A stretch of DNA of 64,000 nucleotides from the NCBI GenBank assembly GCA_913019975.1, contig CAJWBH010000005.1, positions 62,001-126,000 of the forward strand, read 5' to 3'. The notes under the pieces are model-generated. The model was not told where the DNA came from. It saw only the letters and a list, made by a program, of their open reading frames with translations, and searched no databases. This DNA is from Thalassolituus maritimus (GTDB taxonomy: Bacteria > Pseudomonadota > Gammaproteobacteria > Pseudomonadales > Oceanobacteraceae). The position numbers were made by a program, and so were the translations under genes. Positions 7,710 through 16,129 of the stretch are shown here, in pieces. The first letter of the stretch is position 1, and each line of letters begins with the position of its first letter.

Positions 7710-10700
7710 ATGTTTAACCGAATTATCGATTGGGCGGTCATCAACCGATTGCTGGTGGTGATAGCCCTGATCACACTAACGGTCAGTGCCGTTTTTATTA
7801 TTCCCAAACTGAATCTGGATGCTTTTCCGGATGTCACCAACGTGCAGGTGTCGGTCAATACCGAAGCACCGGGGCTGGCTGCCGAAGAGGTGGAACAGCT
7901 TATTACCTATCCCATCGAAGCCGTGATGTACGCCTTACCGGATGTGGAAGAGGTGCGCTCAATTTCCAAAACCGGCCTGTCCGGCGTTACCGTAGTCTTT
8001 AAAGAAGGCACCGATATTTATTTTGCCCGGCAACTGGTATTTGAACGGCTTCAGGCTGCCAAGGAGCTGATCCCCGATGGCGTCGGCACACCGGAAATGG
8101 GCCCGAATACTTCCGGCCTGGGTCAGGTCTATCAGTATCTGCTGGTGGCAGAACCCGATGCCGGTTTCGACGCCATGGCTTTGCGTAGCTTGAACGACTG
8201 GGTGGTGAAGCTGCTATTGATCCCGGCCGAGGGCGTGACCGATGTGCTCTCCTTTGGCGGTGAGGTGCGTCAGTACCAGGTTAACCTAAACCCGTCCCGA
8301 CTGTTGGCCTACGAGCTGACCCAGGACGACGTCATGATGGCACTGGAGCGCAACAACACCAACGTCGGCGGTTGGTATATGAACCGGGGCCAGGAGCAAC
8401 TGGTGATCCGGGGTACGGGTTGGCTGGATCATGGTGAGAAGGGCTTGGAACAGATCCGTCAGGTGCCACTGAAAACCGTGGACGGTACTACGATCACCGT
8501 GTCCGACGTGGCGCAAGTGGCCCTGGGCAGTGAGATCCGTCAGGGAGCGGTGACCATGACGCGCAAGAACGCCGACGACAAGGTGGAGAATCTCGGCGAG
8601 GTGGTGTCCGGCATCGTGCTCAAGCGCATGGGGGCCAACACCAAGGCCACCATTGATGGAGTCAATGCACGCATTGAGCGTATTAACCAGGCATTACCGG
8701 AAGGTGTTCGCTTCGAGGCATTTTACGATCAGGCGGATTTGATCACCCAGGCCGTACAGACCGTGGTCAATGCCCTGCTGCTGGCGTTTATTTTCATCGT
8801 CGTGATCCTTGCGCTATTCCTGATGAACCTGCGCGCCACCTTTCTGGTGTTGATGTCCATCCCGATATCTATTGGAATCGCTTTAATGGTGATGGCTTGG
8901 TTCGGATTGTCGGCCAATCTGATGTCGCTGGGGGGGATTGCGGTCGCCATTGGCATGTTGGTGGATGGCTCCGTAGTAATGGTGGAGAACATATTTAAAC
9001 ATCTGACGCACCCGGATGCTGAACATGATACCCAGAGACAATCGCGGGTGGATTCCGATGACGTGGACCCTGTTGATGCGGCCCACGACCGTCATGGTAT
9101 TGCCTTGCGCCTGCAGGAAGCCGGTAAGGAAGTCGCTCGCCCCATCTTTTTTGCCACGGCCATTATTCTGGTTGTCTTCATGCCACTGTTCAGCTTTGAA
9201 GGTGTCGAAGCCAAACTGTTTCAACCCATGGCCATCAGTATCATGCTCGCCATGCTCTCGGCGGTGTTGGTGGCCCTGATCATCGTGCCTGCACTAGCAA
9301 CCTATCTCTTTCGCAGGGGGGTTCGCCAACGCGAGAGCTTTGTATTGAAGCCGCTCGATCTGCTCTATCGTAAAGGTTTAGCCTGGGCGATGGGACACAG
9401 CAAAGTGGTGGTGGGTGTCGCTGCCATTATGGTGGTAGCGGCCGCGTTGGTTCTGCCCCGCTTGGGTACGGAGTTCGTGCCCGAACTGGAGGAAGGTACC
9501 ATCAATCTGCGTGTCACCCTGGCACCTTCTTCCAGTCTGGACACGGCCCTGGAAGTGGCCCCCAAACTGGAGGCCAAGTTGATGGAATTCCCGGAGGTAA
9601 CCTATGCGCTGTCGCGCATTGGCCGGGCTGAAATCGGCGGCGATCCTGAGCCGGTGAATAACATCGAGATCTATATTGGCCTTAAACCGGTGCCGGAATG
9701 GACCAGTGCAGACAACCGATATGAACTCCAGTCATTGATGGAACAGAAACTGGAGCAACACCCGGGCTTACTGTTCAACTTCTCGCAACCCATCGCAACC
9801 CGTGTGGACGAGTTGCTCTCAGGTGTCAAAGCGCAGCTGGCCATCAAACTGTTTGGTCCCGATCTTGCCGTGCTGGCCAATAAGGGCCAGGCCATTGAGG
9901 CCGCAGTAAAAGAAATCGAAGGTGCCCGCGATGTGGCCATGGAGCAGATCGCCGGTGAATCTCAACTGGTCGTGAAACCGGATCGCAGAGCCTTGTCCCG
10001 TTACGGTCTGGCCGTGGGCGACGTGATGGAGCTGGTACGCGAAGGGCTGGGAGGTGCCAGTGCCGGCCAGATCATCAATGGCAACGAGCGTTACGACATC
10101 TACGTGCGGCTCGCTGAGCGGTTTCGCGAAGACCGTGAAACCATTGCCGACCTGCGTTTACAGGCCCCGTCAGGTGCCTGGGTTCGCCTAGGGGATGTGG
10201 CGGAAGTCAGTATCGCATCTGGTCCACCGCAGGTGCGTCGTGATGACGTGCAGCGTCGAGTGGTGATTCAGGCCAATGTTCATGGACGGGACATGGGTAG
10301 CGTGGTTGCTGATATTCGTCAGGTGATTGCCGAGCAAGTGGACCTGCCCACCGGTTATTCCGTCGATATCGGTGGCCAGTTTGAAAATCAGCAACGAGCG
10401 CAAAAGCGTTTATCCCTGGTGGTGCCGGTTTCGCTGGGATTAATTGCTTTGTTGCTTTATTTTGCCTTTGCCTCGGTTGGCCAGGCCATGCTGATTCTGG
10501 TGAATGTCCCGCTTGCGGTGATTGGTGGTGTGTTTTCACTCTGGATTTCCGGTCAGTATTTGTCGGTGCCCAGCTCAGTGGGCTTCATCACCTTGTTTGG
10601 GGTCGCTGTCCTGAATGGCGTTGTCATGGTGGAAAGCATCAATCAACGGATTGCGGATGGCTTGAAAGTATCGGATGCGGTGTTTGATGGAGCGGTTTCA

Positions 10701-10907
10701 AGGCTAAGGCCCGTGCTGATGACTGCTATTACCTCGGCACTGGGTCTGATCCCCATGCTGCTGTCGAATGGTGTCGGCGCAGAAATCCAAAAGCCTCTGG
10801 CGAGTGTGATCGTGGGCGGATTGGTAACCGCTACGTTCTTGACGCTGTTTGTATTGCCGGTGCTGTTTGCCTGGTTTTCAAAAGGCAAGTTAAGCGACAT
10901 GGCATAA
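7710..10907 (+). CDS. czcA: CzcA/CusA-family heavy-metal RND efflux pump
   Basis: This 1065-aa inner-membrane proton/metal antiporter has the full RND layout: helix 1 at the N-terminus, two large periplasmic loops and two six-helix bundles. Helix 4 carries AIGMLVDGSVVMVEN (residues about 413-427). Classical Zn/Co/Cd CzcA has DFG-x3-DGA-x3-VEN there, so one of the two helix-4 aspartates is absent, as in CusA and nickel-type members. A hydrophilic insert rich in Asp, His and Arg follows at about residues 430-465. The partners CzcB and CzcC are encoded immediately upstream. Substrate is probably a divalent metal, judged from the CadR and CDF neighbours. Confidence 0.9.
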   Translation: MFNRIIDWAVINRLLVVIALITLTVSAVFIIPKLNLDAFPDVTNVQVSVNTEAPGLAAEEVEQLITYPIEAVMYALPDVEEVRSISKTGLSGVTVVFKEGTDIYFARQLVFERLQAAKELIPDGVGTPEMGPNTSGLGQVYQYLLVAEPDAGFDAMALRSLNDWVVKLLLIPAEGVTDVLSFGGEVRQYQVNLNPSRLLAYELTQDDVMMALERNNTNVGGWYMNRGQEQLVIRGTGWLDHGEKGLEQIRQVPLKTVDGTTITVSDVAQVALGSEIRQGAVTMTRKNADDKVENLGEVVSGIVLKRMGANTKATIDGVNARIERINQALPEGVRFEAFYDQADLITQAVQTVVNALLLAFIFIVVILALFLMNLRATFLVLMSIPISIGIALMVMAWFGLSANLMSLGGIAVAIGMLVDGSVVMVENIFKHLTHPDAEHDTQRQSRVDSDDVDPVDAAHDRHGIALRLQEAGKEVARPIFFATAIILVVFMPLFSFEGVEAKLFQPMAISIMLAMLSAVLVALIIVPALATYLFRRGVRQRESFVLKPLDLLYRKGLAWAMGHSKVVVGVAAIMVVAAALVLPRLGTEFVPELEEGTINLRVTLAPSSSLDTALEVAPKLEAKLMEFPEVTYALSRIGRAEIGGDPEPVNNIEIYIGLKPVPEWTSADNRYELQSLMEQKLEQHPGLLFNFSQPIATRVDELLSGVKAQLAIKLFGPDLAVLANKGQAIEAAVKEIEGARDVAMEQIAGESQLVVKPDRRALSRYGLAVGDVMELVREGLGGASAGQIINGNERYDIYVRLAERFREDRETIADLRLQAPSGAWVRLGDVAEVSIASGPPQVRRDDVQRRVVIQANVHGRDMGSVVADIRQVIAEQVDLPTGYSVDIGGQFENQQRAQKRLSLVVPVSLGLIALLLYFAFASVGQAMLILVNVPLAVIGGVFSLWISGQYLSVPSSVGFITLFGVAVLNGVVMVESINQRIADGLKVSDAVFDGAVSRLRPVLMTAITSALGLIPMLLSNGVGAEIQKPLASVIVGGLVTATFLTLFVLPVLFAWFSKGKLSDMA

Positions 10908-10915
10908 ACGTTTTG

Positions 10916-10944
10916 CCTGCCCTTATCGTTACGGTCAGGGCAGG
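10916..10944 (+). other. Hairpin between czcA and the CDF gene
   Basis: Perfect 8-bp arms CCTGCCCT (10916-10923) and AGGGCAGG (10937-10944) enclose a 13-nt loop. No T-run follows, so it is more likely an mRNA processing or stabilising structure, or a partial attenuator, than a full terminator. Confidence 0.45.
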
Positions 10945-10969
10945 TACATTTATTGTGTAAGGGTTGCTT

Positions 10970-11887
10970 ATGCATCAACACGATCATTCACACCACAAAG
11001 ATGAAAGCGCAAGCCGCATAGCAATGGCGTTCTTTCTTAATGTGGGCTTTACCATCATCGAATTCATCGGCGGCTGGCTCACCAACAGCACGGCTATCAT
11101 GGCCGATGCGGTGCACGATCTGGGTGACAGTCTGTCCATTGGCAGCGCCTGGCTCCTGAACCGACTGGGACGTAAATCCGCCGACACCGAATTCACCTAT
11201 GGCTACCGGCGGTTGTCCCTGTTCGGCGCCCTGATCAACGGCCTGGTATTGATTGCCGGATCGCTGTGGGTATTAAGCGAAGCAATTCCCCGACTGGCCA
11301 ATCCAGTGATGCCCGTCACCGAGGGCATGTTAGCGCTGGCGATTCTGGGCGTCACCGTCAACGGTATTGCTGCTTATCGTCTTAGCAAGGGAAATACGCT
11401 GAACGAAAAGGTATTGAACTGGCATTTATTGGAAGATGTGCTGGGGTGGGTGGCAGTGCTGATTATCTCAATCGTTTTGCAGTTTGCCGACTGGCCTATT
11501 CTCGACCCATTGCTATCGGTGGGCTTTACTCTCTTTATTCTGTTTAATGTGTGTCGGAATCTTTGGGGAACCGGCAAGCTTTTCTTTCAGGCTGTTCCAG
11601 ATAAGGCGCTTCACGAGGAGATCCGGCGAACACTAATTGGCATTGATGGCATCAGCGGAATTCATCACCAGCACCTCTGGTCCCTGGATGGTGAACAGCA
11701 TGTACTGACGGCCCATATCGTAGTGGATCACGAGGGAGTTTTTGGTCCTGACGAATACTGCGCCATCAAACAATCCATTGCTATGGCGCTCGAACAATAC
11801 CCGCTGGCTCACACCACAATTGAAATCGAGCTGACCGAAGAAGCTTGCCGGGATCAACCCGTGCCCAGCCAAACGGATCAGCACTAA
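10970..11887 (+). CDS. czcD: CzcD-like cation diffusion facilitator
   Basis: The 305-aa inner-membrane transporter has a His-rich N-terminus ([10 protein letters not shown]) and about six helices. The canonical zinc-transport motifs are present: HDLGD in helix 2 ([11 protein letters not shown]) and HLLED in helix 5, both HxxxD. A cytoplasmic C-terminal domain with [20 protein letters not shown] follows. It exports zinc, and possibly cadmium and cobalt, from cytoplasm to periplasm, where the CzcCBA pump can expel them. I chose the ATG at 10970, preceded by AAGGG, over the TTG at 10964. Confidence 0.9.
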   Translation: MHQHDHSHHKDESASRIAMAFFLNVGFTIIEFIGGWLTNSTAIMADAVHDLGDSLSIGSAWLLNRLGRKSADTEFTYGYRRLSLFGALINGLVLIAGSLWVLSEAIPRLANPVMPVTEGMLALAILGVTVNGIAAYRLSKGNTLNEKVLNWHLLEDVLGWVAVLIISIVLQFADWPILDPLLSVGFTLFILFNVCRNLWGTGKLFFQAVPDKALHEEIRRTLIGIDGISGIHHQHLWSLDGEQHVLTAHIVVDHEGVFGPDEYCAIKQSIAMALEQYPLAHTTIEIELTEEACRDQPVPSQTDQH

Positions 11888-11901
11888 CAAGAGAACTTCG
11901 T

Positions 11902-12228
11902 ATGTCCATACTTTCCACGCTCGGTTTGTTCATCATCACCGCTATTGCGGAAATAGTTGGCTGTTATCTTCCATACCTCTGGCTGAAGAAGTCGGCATCC
12001 GCATGGGTTTTGCTGCCGGCAGCGTTCAGCCTGGCGCTGTTTGCCTGGCTACTGTCTCTTCATCCAACCACCGCGGGCCGGGTTTATGCCGCCTATGGCG
12101 GCGTCTATGTTTCGACAGCCATGCTGTGGCTATGGGGTGTGGATGGGATTCGCCCGCACCTATGGGATTTTGTTGGCGTGGCCGTCACTCTGGTAGGGAT
12201 GGGCATTATCATGTTCGCACCGAGATGA
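11902..12228 (+). CDS. ynfA: YnfA/UPF0060 small membrane protein
   Basis: This 108-aa protein has four hydrophobic helices. The motifs [20 protein letters not shown] and [20 protein letters not shown] are diagnostic of the UPF0060 (YnfA) family, related to small multidrug-resistance transporters. Members often accompany CzcD-type genes on mobile resistance elements. It starts 14 bp after the CDF stop and is the last cargo gene. It converges with the tyrosine recombinase, whose stop codon is only 12 bp away. The start at 11902 fits the family length. Confidence 0.9.
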   Translation: MSILSTLGLFIITAIAEIVGCYLPYLWLKKSASAWVLLPAAFSLALFAWLLSLHPTTAGRVYAAYGGVYVSTAMLWLWGVDGIRPHLWDFVGVAVTLVGMGIIMFAPR

Positions 12229-12240
12229 TTTCGATCCTGT

Positions 12241-13269
12241 TTACTTTCCCTTTTTTGGAGATTCAGCGTTCAGCAGCAAACTCATTTTTTCCATCAGAAT
12301 GACTGACGCGTTATTGTTGAACTGCTGTCCTTCCTCAATGTACTCCCAAACGGTAGCATCACTTTTCCAACCTCCTTGCTTTTTAATCAGTTCATAGTCC
12401 ACGCGTTCCCGAGCCGCCGAGGTAGAGAGGCCGCGACGAAAACTGTGACTGCTCAGTTCGGGGACAAAATCGAACTGACAGGCTTTACCAAGGGTTTTGA
12501 GCACATCATTGATTGCCCCAGGATTCAATTGCCTGGCTTGAACCTGATCCCAGCGATTGACCGGCCGAAACAGCGGACCAATCGCTATATCAGCGGTATC
12601 CATCCATTGCTTTATTGCTCTGGCTGGACAACAGGTTGGATTCCCTGCAAAAGGCAGGGCTCGCACTAAGCCAGTAGCTTGCTGATCGGTCTTGGAACGG
12701 GGCAGCCGAATGATCAAGCCCTCAGGCTCCCACACCAGGTCCGTGACTTGTATTGCGAGCAACTCGCTGCGACGAAACGCCCCGAAGAAGCCCGTTAGCA
12801 CCAGTGCGATATCCCGATACTTCTTCTTGCTATCTGGTAGTTGCTGGAGATGCTTTACCATCTGTGCGATGTGCTCCAGGCGCAGCGCCTTGGCTTTGCG
12901 TTTGGGTTGGCCGTGAGTGCGGCGGATGCCTTCCATCGTTTTGCGCACGAGAGGATCTTTTACTGGATCAGCGACTCCCTGGTAGTAGTGCCATTGGCCG
13001 ATGGCCGTCAGGTGGAGATCCAGTGTCCGAGGGTTGAGAGATTCAGCTTTGATCAGTAGATAGCGCACGACAGTATCCCTGTCGGTAGGCAGTCGGCCAC
13101 CCCATTTTTCGAATTGGCGAATGGCCGAGCGATACGCTTTGCGCGTGTTGTCAGAGGTGGCTGCCTGGAGATAGTGACGCAGCGCTTCGGATTCCCGATG
13201 GGCAATCTGATATGATCGCTCATTACGTAATGATAAGTCAGTGGTCAATTTGGGTGGTTTGCTGTGCAT
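12241..13269 (-). CDS. tnpS: Tyrosine recombinase, TnpS-like cointegrate resolvase
   Basis: The 342-aa protein is a phage-integrase-type tyrosine recombinase. An N-terminal SAM-like domain (SDNTRKAYRSAIRQFEKWGG) is followed by a catalytic domain with Arg in FFGAFRRSELLAI, His-x-x-Arg in SSHSFRRGLS, Trp in GGWKSD and the nucleophile Tyr in TVWEYIEEG. In Tn4651-type transposons TnpS resolves cointegrates at the RST site together with the divergent TnpT. The divergent KfrA-like gene and the palindrome between them support that role over a generic integrase. Length and motifs are complete. Confidence 0.85.
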   Translation of the reverse strand: MHSKPPKLTTDLSLRNERSYQIAHRESEALRHYLQAATSDNTRKAYRSAIRQFEKWGGRLPTDRDTVVRYLLIKAESLNPRTLDLHLTAIGQWHYYQGVADPVKDPLVRKTMEGIRRTHGQPKRKAKALRLEHIAQMVKHLQQLPDSKKKYRDIALVLTGFFGAFRRSELLAIQVTDLVWEPEGLIIRLPRSKTDQQATGLVRALPFAGNPTCCPARAIKQWMDTADIAIGPLFRPVNRWDQVQARQLNPGAINDVLKTLGKACQFDFVPELSSHSFRRGLSTSAARERVDYELIKKQGGWKSDATVWEYIEEGQQFNNNASVILMEKMSLLLNAESPKKGK

Positions 13270-13348
13270 GAATCGAATTCCTATCGCGGTCGCTCAAAAG
13301 GCGGCTATGTACCGGCGTTACAAGTGAAAAAATTATGCCTGATTATCA

Positions 13349-13380
13349 TAACCAACGATAATGGTCATTATCGTTGGTTA
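13349..13380. other. Candidate resolution (RST-like) core site
   Basis: A perfect 15-bp inverted repeat, TAACCAACGATAATG and CATTATCGTTGGTTA, surrounds a 2-bp centre (GT) in the 204-bp gap between the divergent recombinase and coiled-coil genes. A tyrosine-recombinase core site is expected exactly here in Tn4651-type elements. A second imperfect inverted repeat (ACGTGTTA / TAATACGT, 13430-13447) closer to the tnpT start could be the TnpT site or an operator. Function is inferred from position and symmetry. Confidence 0.6.
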
Positions 13381-13473
13381 GAATTTGAAATTCAATCGTA
13401 TTTGAAAAACATCAATATAATGTTATTTTACGTGTTACATAATACGTTATTAAATAATCTGAGAGGAATCCAC

Positions 13474-14523
13474 ATGGCCCGTGCCGGTGTCACTTACCAC
13501 GACGTTGCCAAAGCCGCTGAAGCGATCAAAAGTCAGCGCCAAGAACCTACTGTAGACCGGGTGCGTGAACACCTCGGAACCGGCAGCAAAAGCACCATCG
13601 CACCACTGCTCAAACGTTGGCGATCAGATAACGGAGAGGCGGCCGATATCGGCGGGCTACCGAACGACTTAATCGAAGTGGTAAAGTCGCTGTATGAGCG
13701 GGTACAACAAATGGCCGACCATCGTATCGAGCAGGCCCGTCAGGAATTTGAAGGTTTCAATAACGAGCTTCGTAAAGAGTTGACCGATTCCAAAAACACA
13801 ATCGCGCAGCTTACTGCTCGACAACAAGATCTTGAAAGCCAGATTGAGCGGCAAAACAAAGAAAAAGGTGAGGAAAAAAAGTTTCTGGAAGGTGCGCGTA
13901 TCAGCCTGGTTAAAGCCGAGTCCCAACGAGACGAAGCGATTGCGAGGACTACTGAACTGAAGGGAAGCGTTGCTGAACTCAAGCAGGAAAACAAGGATAT
14001 TCGAGAGCACTTTGAACACTATCAGCAGCGCACAGCGGAAGACCGTCAGCAGGAGCGCGAACAGTTTCGCACTGTTATTCAGGGATTAAAAGATCAGATT
14101 CGTGATCTGCAACACCGGCTCACCCAAGCCGAGTCCAAAGCGTCTGAGTTATTTGATGCTAATGCACAGTTACAAAGCAACGCCGGTAAACTTGAACAAG
14201 CCAATGCAACGCTAAACAGGGAGCTAAACGGAAAGATAGAAGATATCCAGGGTCTGAAGCGCGAGCTTGAAGACGCCGTGACGAAGTATCGGGATTCCCA
14301 GCATAAAAATGAACAAATGGCGGAAAACATGGCAGTGATCACCACCCAAAAAGCAGATGTGAGCAAGGAATTGGCTGTGTCAGCTCAAGTATTGGAGACC
14401 ACCAAAGCCGAACTAAAAGCCTGCCAGGACAAGATTGCATTTCTGACTGACGAGAACAAGGTAATACTTCAGGAAAAGGCGATGATCCAGGGGCAGTTTA
14501 AGCAACTCCAGGGCTCGCTATGA
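13474..14523 (+). CDS. tnpT: KfrA-like coiled-coil DNA-binding protein, TnpT-like
   Basis: This 349-aa protein has an N-terminal KfrA-type DNA-binding domain (VTYHDVAKAAEAIKSQRQEP then VREHLGTGSKSTIAPLLKRW, residues about 5-50), followed by about 270 residues of Gln/Glu/Lys-rich coiled coil. In Tn4651, TnpT binds next to the recombination core and assists TnpS. I start at the ATG at 13474, which has GAGAGG 8 bases upstream. The frame stays open back to 13264, but that extension overlaps the palindromic site and is unlikely to be translated. It is the last gene of the transposon. Confidence 0.85.
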   Translation: MARAGVTYHDVAKAAEAIKSQRQEPTVDRVREHLGTGSKSTIAPLLKRWRSDNGEAADIGGLPNDLIEVVKSLYERVQQMADHRIEQARQEFEGFNNELRKELTDSKNTIAQLTARQQDLESQIERQNKEKGEEKKFLEGARISLVKAESQRDEAIARTTELKGSVAELKQENKDIREHFEHYQQRTAEDRQQEREQFRTVIQGLKDQIRDLQHRLTQAESKASELFDANAQLQSNAGKLEQANATLNRELNGKIEDIQGLKRELEDAVTKYRDSQHKNEQMAENMAVITTQKADVSKELAVSAQVLETTKAELKACQDKIAFLTDENKVILQEKAMIQGQFKQLQGSL

Positions 14524-14535
14524 TCGTGTTAGAGC

Positions 14536-14573
14536 CAAACTTGTCAAATTTGTCGGTTCTTCCACAGAACCCC
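14536..14573. repeat. Candidate right terminal inverted repeat of the transposon
   Basis: Read inward from 14573 on the minus strand, the sequence begins GGGGTTCTGTGGAAGAACCG, the GGGG start typical of Tn3-superfamily ends. It follows the tnpT stop and precedes the chromosomal gor gene. The next five bases outside are TTGAA, which would be the target duplication. The matching left repeat is outside the window, so this remains unverified. Confidence 0.4.
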
Positions 14574-14649
14574 TTGAAGGGTTGGGGGCTTCGTTGTAGC
14601 AGACGGGACTGGGATGTCCCGGCTTGAGATAACGCAAGCCCGGATACGA

Positions 14650-16008
14650 TCAAAGCTCTCTAGTGACAGACCTCATCGTTACAAACTCTTCCGCTCCGGT
14701 TGGATGAATGCCCAGGGTGGCGTCAAACTGAGATTTAGTTGCGCCAGCCTGCATTGCAATCGCGATTCCCTGTATGATTTCACCTGCTTCATCGCCAACC
14801 ATGTGGGCGCCGAGAATACGGTCTTCAGAACGTTTAACGACAAGCTTCATGAGTGTGCGCTCAGACGAGCCGCTCAGGGTATGCTTAAGTGCCCGGAACT
14901 CAGACGTGTAAACGTCGATATCACCAGGATAGCGCTCCCCTGCTTCCTCTTCAGAAACGCCGACAGTACCGATGTTGGGCTGGCAGAATACCGCCGTAGG
15001 AATCAGCTCGTAATTCAGAGTGCGTTTACCTTCTCCGAACTGCTGGTCAACAAAGATCATGCCCTGTTCAAGAGCAACCGGAGTGAGAGCGGGTGTGTCG
15101 ATCACATCTCCTAAGGCGAAGATGCCGGGTACGCTGGTTTCAAATCGCTCATTGGCGACGATGCTGCCGTTCTTGCGAAGCTCAACACCGGCTTCCTCAA
15201 GGCCAAGATTTGACGTCTTTGCCTTGCGCCCAGTTGCCATCATCACCAGGTCGCAACGGAGTATTGAGCCATCAGAGAGGTGGCAGATTTTTTCATCACC
15301 ATCTTCTTCGATTCTTTCTACATCCGTCTGGGTGCGGATTTTTACGCCAGCCTTGGCGACTTCCTGTGTGACAAAGCGCCTGACCTCATTGTCAAAACCC
15401 CGAAGTATCTGGTCACCACGATACAGCAGCTGAGTGTCACAGCCGAGGCCGTTAAAAATACCGGCGAACTCGACGGCGATATAGCCACCCCCAACAACGA
15501 CAATGCGCTTTGGCAGCGTGTCCATGGCGAAGACGTCGTTTGAATCCATGGCCAGATCGCCGCCCGGAATCTCCGGTTTGAATGGCCAGCCGCCGGTAGC
15601 GATCAGAATTCTCTTTGTCTCGAGTATTTTGCCGTTAACTTCGACCTTTCCCGGACCGGCAACCCTACCCCTCCCGCGAATAATTTCAACGCCAGGGCCT
15701 TCAAGAATATTTTTATATATCCCGTTTAAGCGATTGATTTCATTATCTTTATTGGATTTTAGTGTCGACCAGTCAAAACCGTTGAAACTGGCATCGACAC
15801 CGAAGCCGCTCGCGTGCTCAATATGCCCTTTGAATTGACTCGCATAGACAAACAGCTTCTTAGGCACACACCCGACATTGACGCAGGTGCCGCCAAGGAA
15901 CATATCTTCAATGACCGCGACTTTTGCTCCTGTTGCAGCAGCCATCCGGCTTGCCCGAACGCCTCCAGAACCCGCCCCAATAACCACCAGGTCATATTGT
16001 TCAGACAT
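14650..16008 (-). CDS. gor: Glutathione reductase
   Basis: The 452-aa FAD/NADPH enzyme reduces glutathione disulfide in the cytoplasm. It shows the N-terminal FAD motif DLVVIGAGSGGVRASRMAA, the redox-active disulfide GGTCVNVGCVPKK (residues about 40-52), the NADPH-binding VVVGGGYIAVEFAG and the C-terminal HPTGAEEFVTMR that supplies the catalytic His-Glu pair. The CVNVGCVPKK form separates it from lipoamide dehydrogenase. The C-terminus is complete, so the transposon inserted beyond the coding sequence, about 76 bp from the stop. A weak hairpin (GGCTTG/CAAGCC, 14621-14640) follows the stop. Confidence 0.93.
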   Translation of the reverse strand: MSEQYDLVVIGAGSGGVRASRMAAATGAKVAVIEDMFLGGTCVNVGCVPKKLFVYASQFKGHIEHASGFGVDASFNGFDWSTLKSNKDNEINRLNGIYKNILEGPGVEIIRGRGRVAGPGKVEVNGKILETKRILIATGGWPFKPEIPGGDLAMDSNDVFAMDTLPKRIVVVGGGYIAVEFAGIFNGLGCDTQLLYRGDQILRGFDNEVRRFVTQEVAKAGVKIRTQTDVERIEEDGDEKICHLSDGSILRCDLVMMATGRKAKTSNLGLEEAGVELRKNGSIVANERFETSVPGIFALGDVIDTPALTPVALEQGMIFVDQQFGEGKRTLNYELIPTAVFCQPNIGTVGVSEEEAGERYPGDIDVYTSEFRALKHTLSGSSERTLMKLVVKRSEDRILGAHMVGDEAGEIIQGIAIAMQAGATKSQFDATLGIHPTGAEEFVTMRSVTREL

Positions 16009-16071
16009 GTTTTGTACCCTTGTTTAAATACCTTGGTTGCTCTTACTTCGAGCGGTTCATTCTGTGTGTTC

Positions 16072-16094
16072 CTCTCAGTAGTAACTACTGAGAG
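16072..16094. repeat. 23-bp perfect palindrome between gspM and gor
   Basis: CTCTCAGTAGT-A-ACTACTGAGAG is a perfect 11-bp inverted repeat with a 1-nt centre. It lies 36 bp after the gspM stop and about 64 bp upstream of the gor start, both genes being on the minus strand. There is no T-run, so it could be an operator for gor or a terminator-like structure of the gsp operon. Confidence 0.5.
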
Positions 16095-16129
16095 CGAGAC
16101 GCCCGAACGGCAGCTGTGTTCTGAAGCAT

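Larger units (their letters stand above)
1..14573. mobile_element. Tn4651/Tn5041-type Tn3-superfamily transposon with czc-like cargo (left end outside window)
   Basis: The module consists of a DUF4158-type Tn3 transposase at the left edge, a toxin-antitoxin operon next to it, metal-resistance cargo, and at the right a tyrosine recombinase and a KfrA-like protein diverging around a long palindrome. A divergent tyrosine-recombinase/coiled-coil pair (TnpS/TnpT) for cointegrate resolution is the hallmark of the Tn4651 branch of the Tn3 family, as I know it. The right boundary at 14573 is inferred from a GGGG-starting candidate terminal repeat and from housekeeping genes beginning immediately afterwards. 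The left boundary and the matching repeat lie outside the window. Confidence 0.8.

Noticed and set aside
13264..13473. Upstream extension of the tnpT frame
   Set aside because: The extra 70 codons cover the recombination palindrome and lack a ribosome-binding site, while the ATG at 13474 has GAGAGG at the right distance and matches the KfrA-type start.
12241..14523. Prophage or integron reading of the tyrosine recombinase
   Set aside because: No attachment site, phage gene or cassette array is present, whereas the divergent KfrA-like partner and the Tn3-type transposase fit a Tn4651-type resolvase.
14621..14640. Strong terminator for gor
   Set aside because: The GGCTTG/CAAGCC stem is only 6 bp with an 8-nt loop and no T-run, so it was not listed as a confident terminator.
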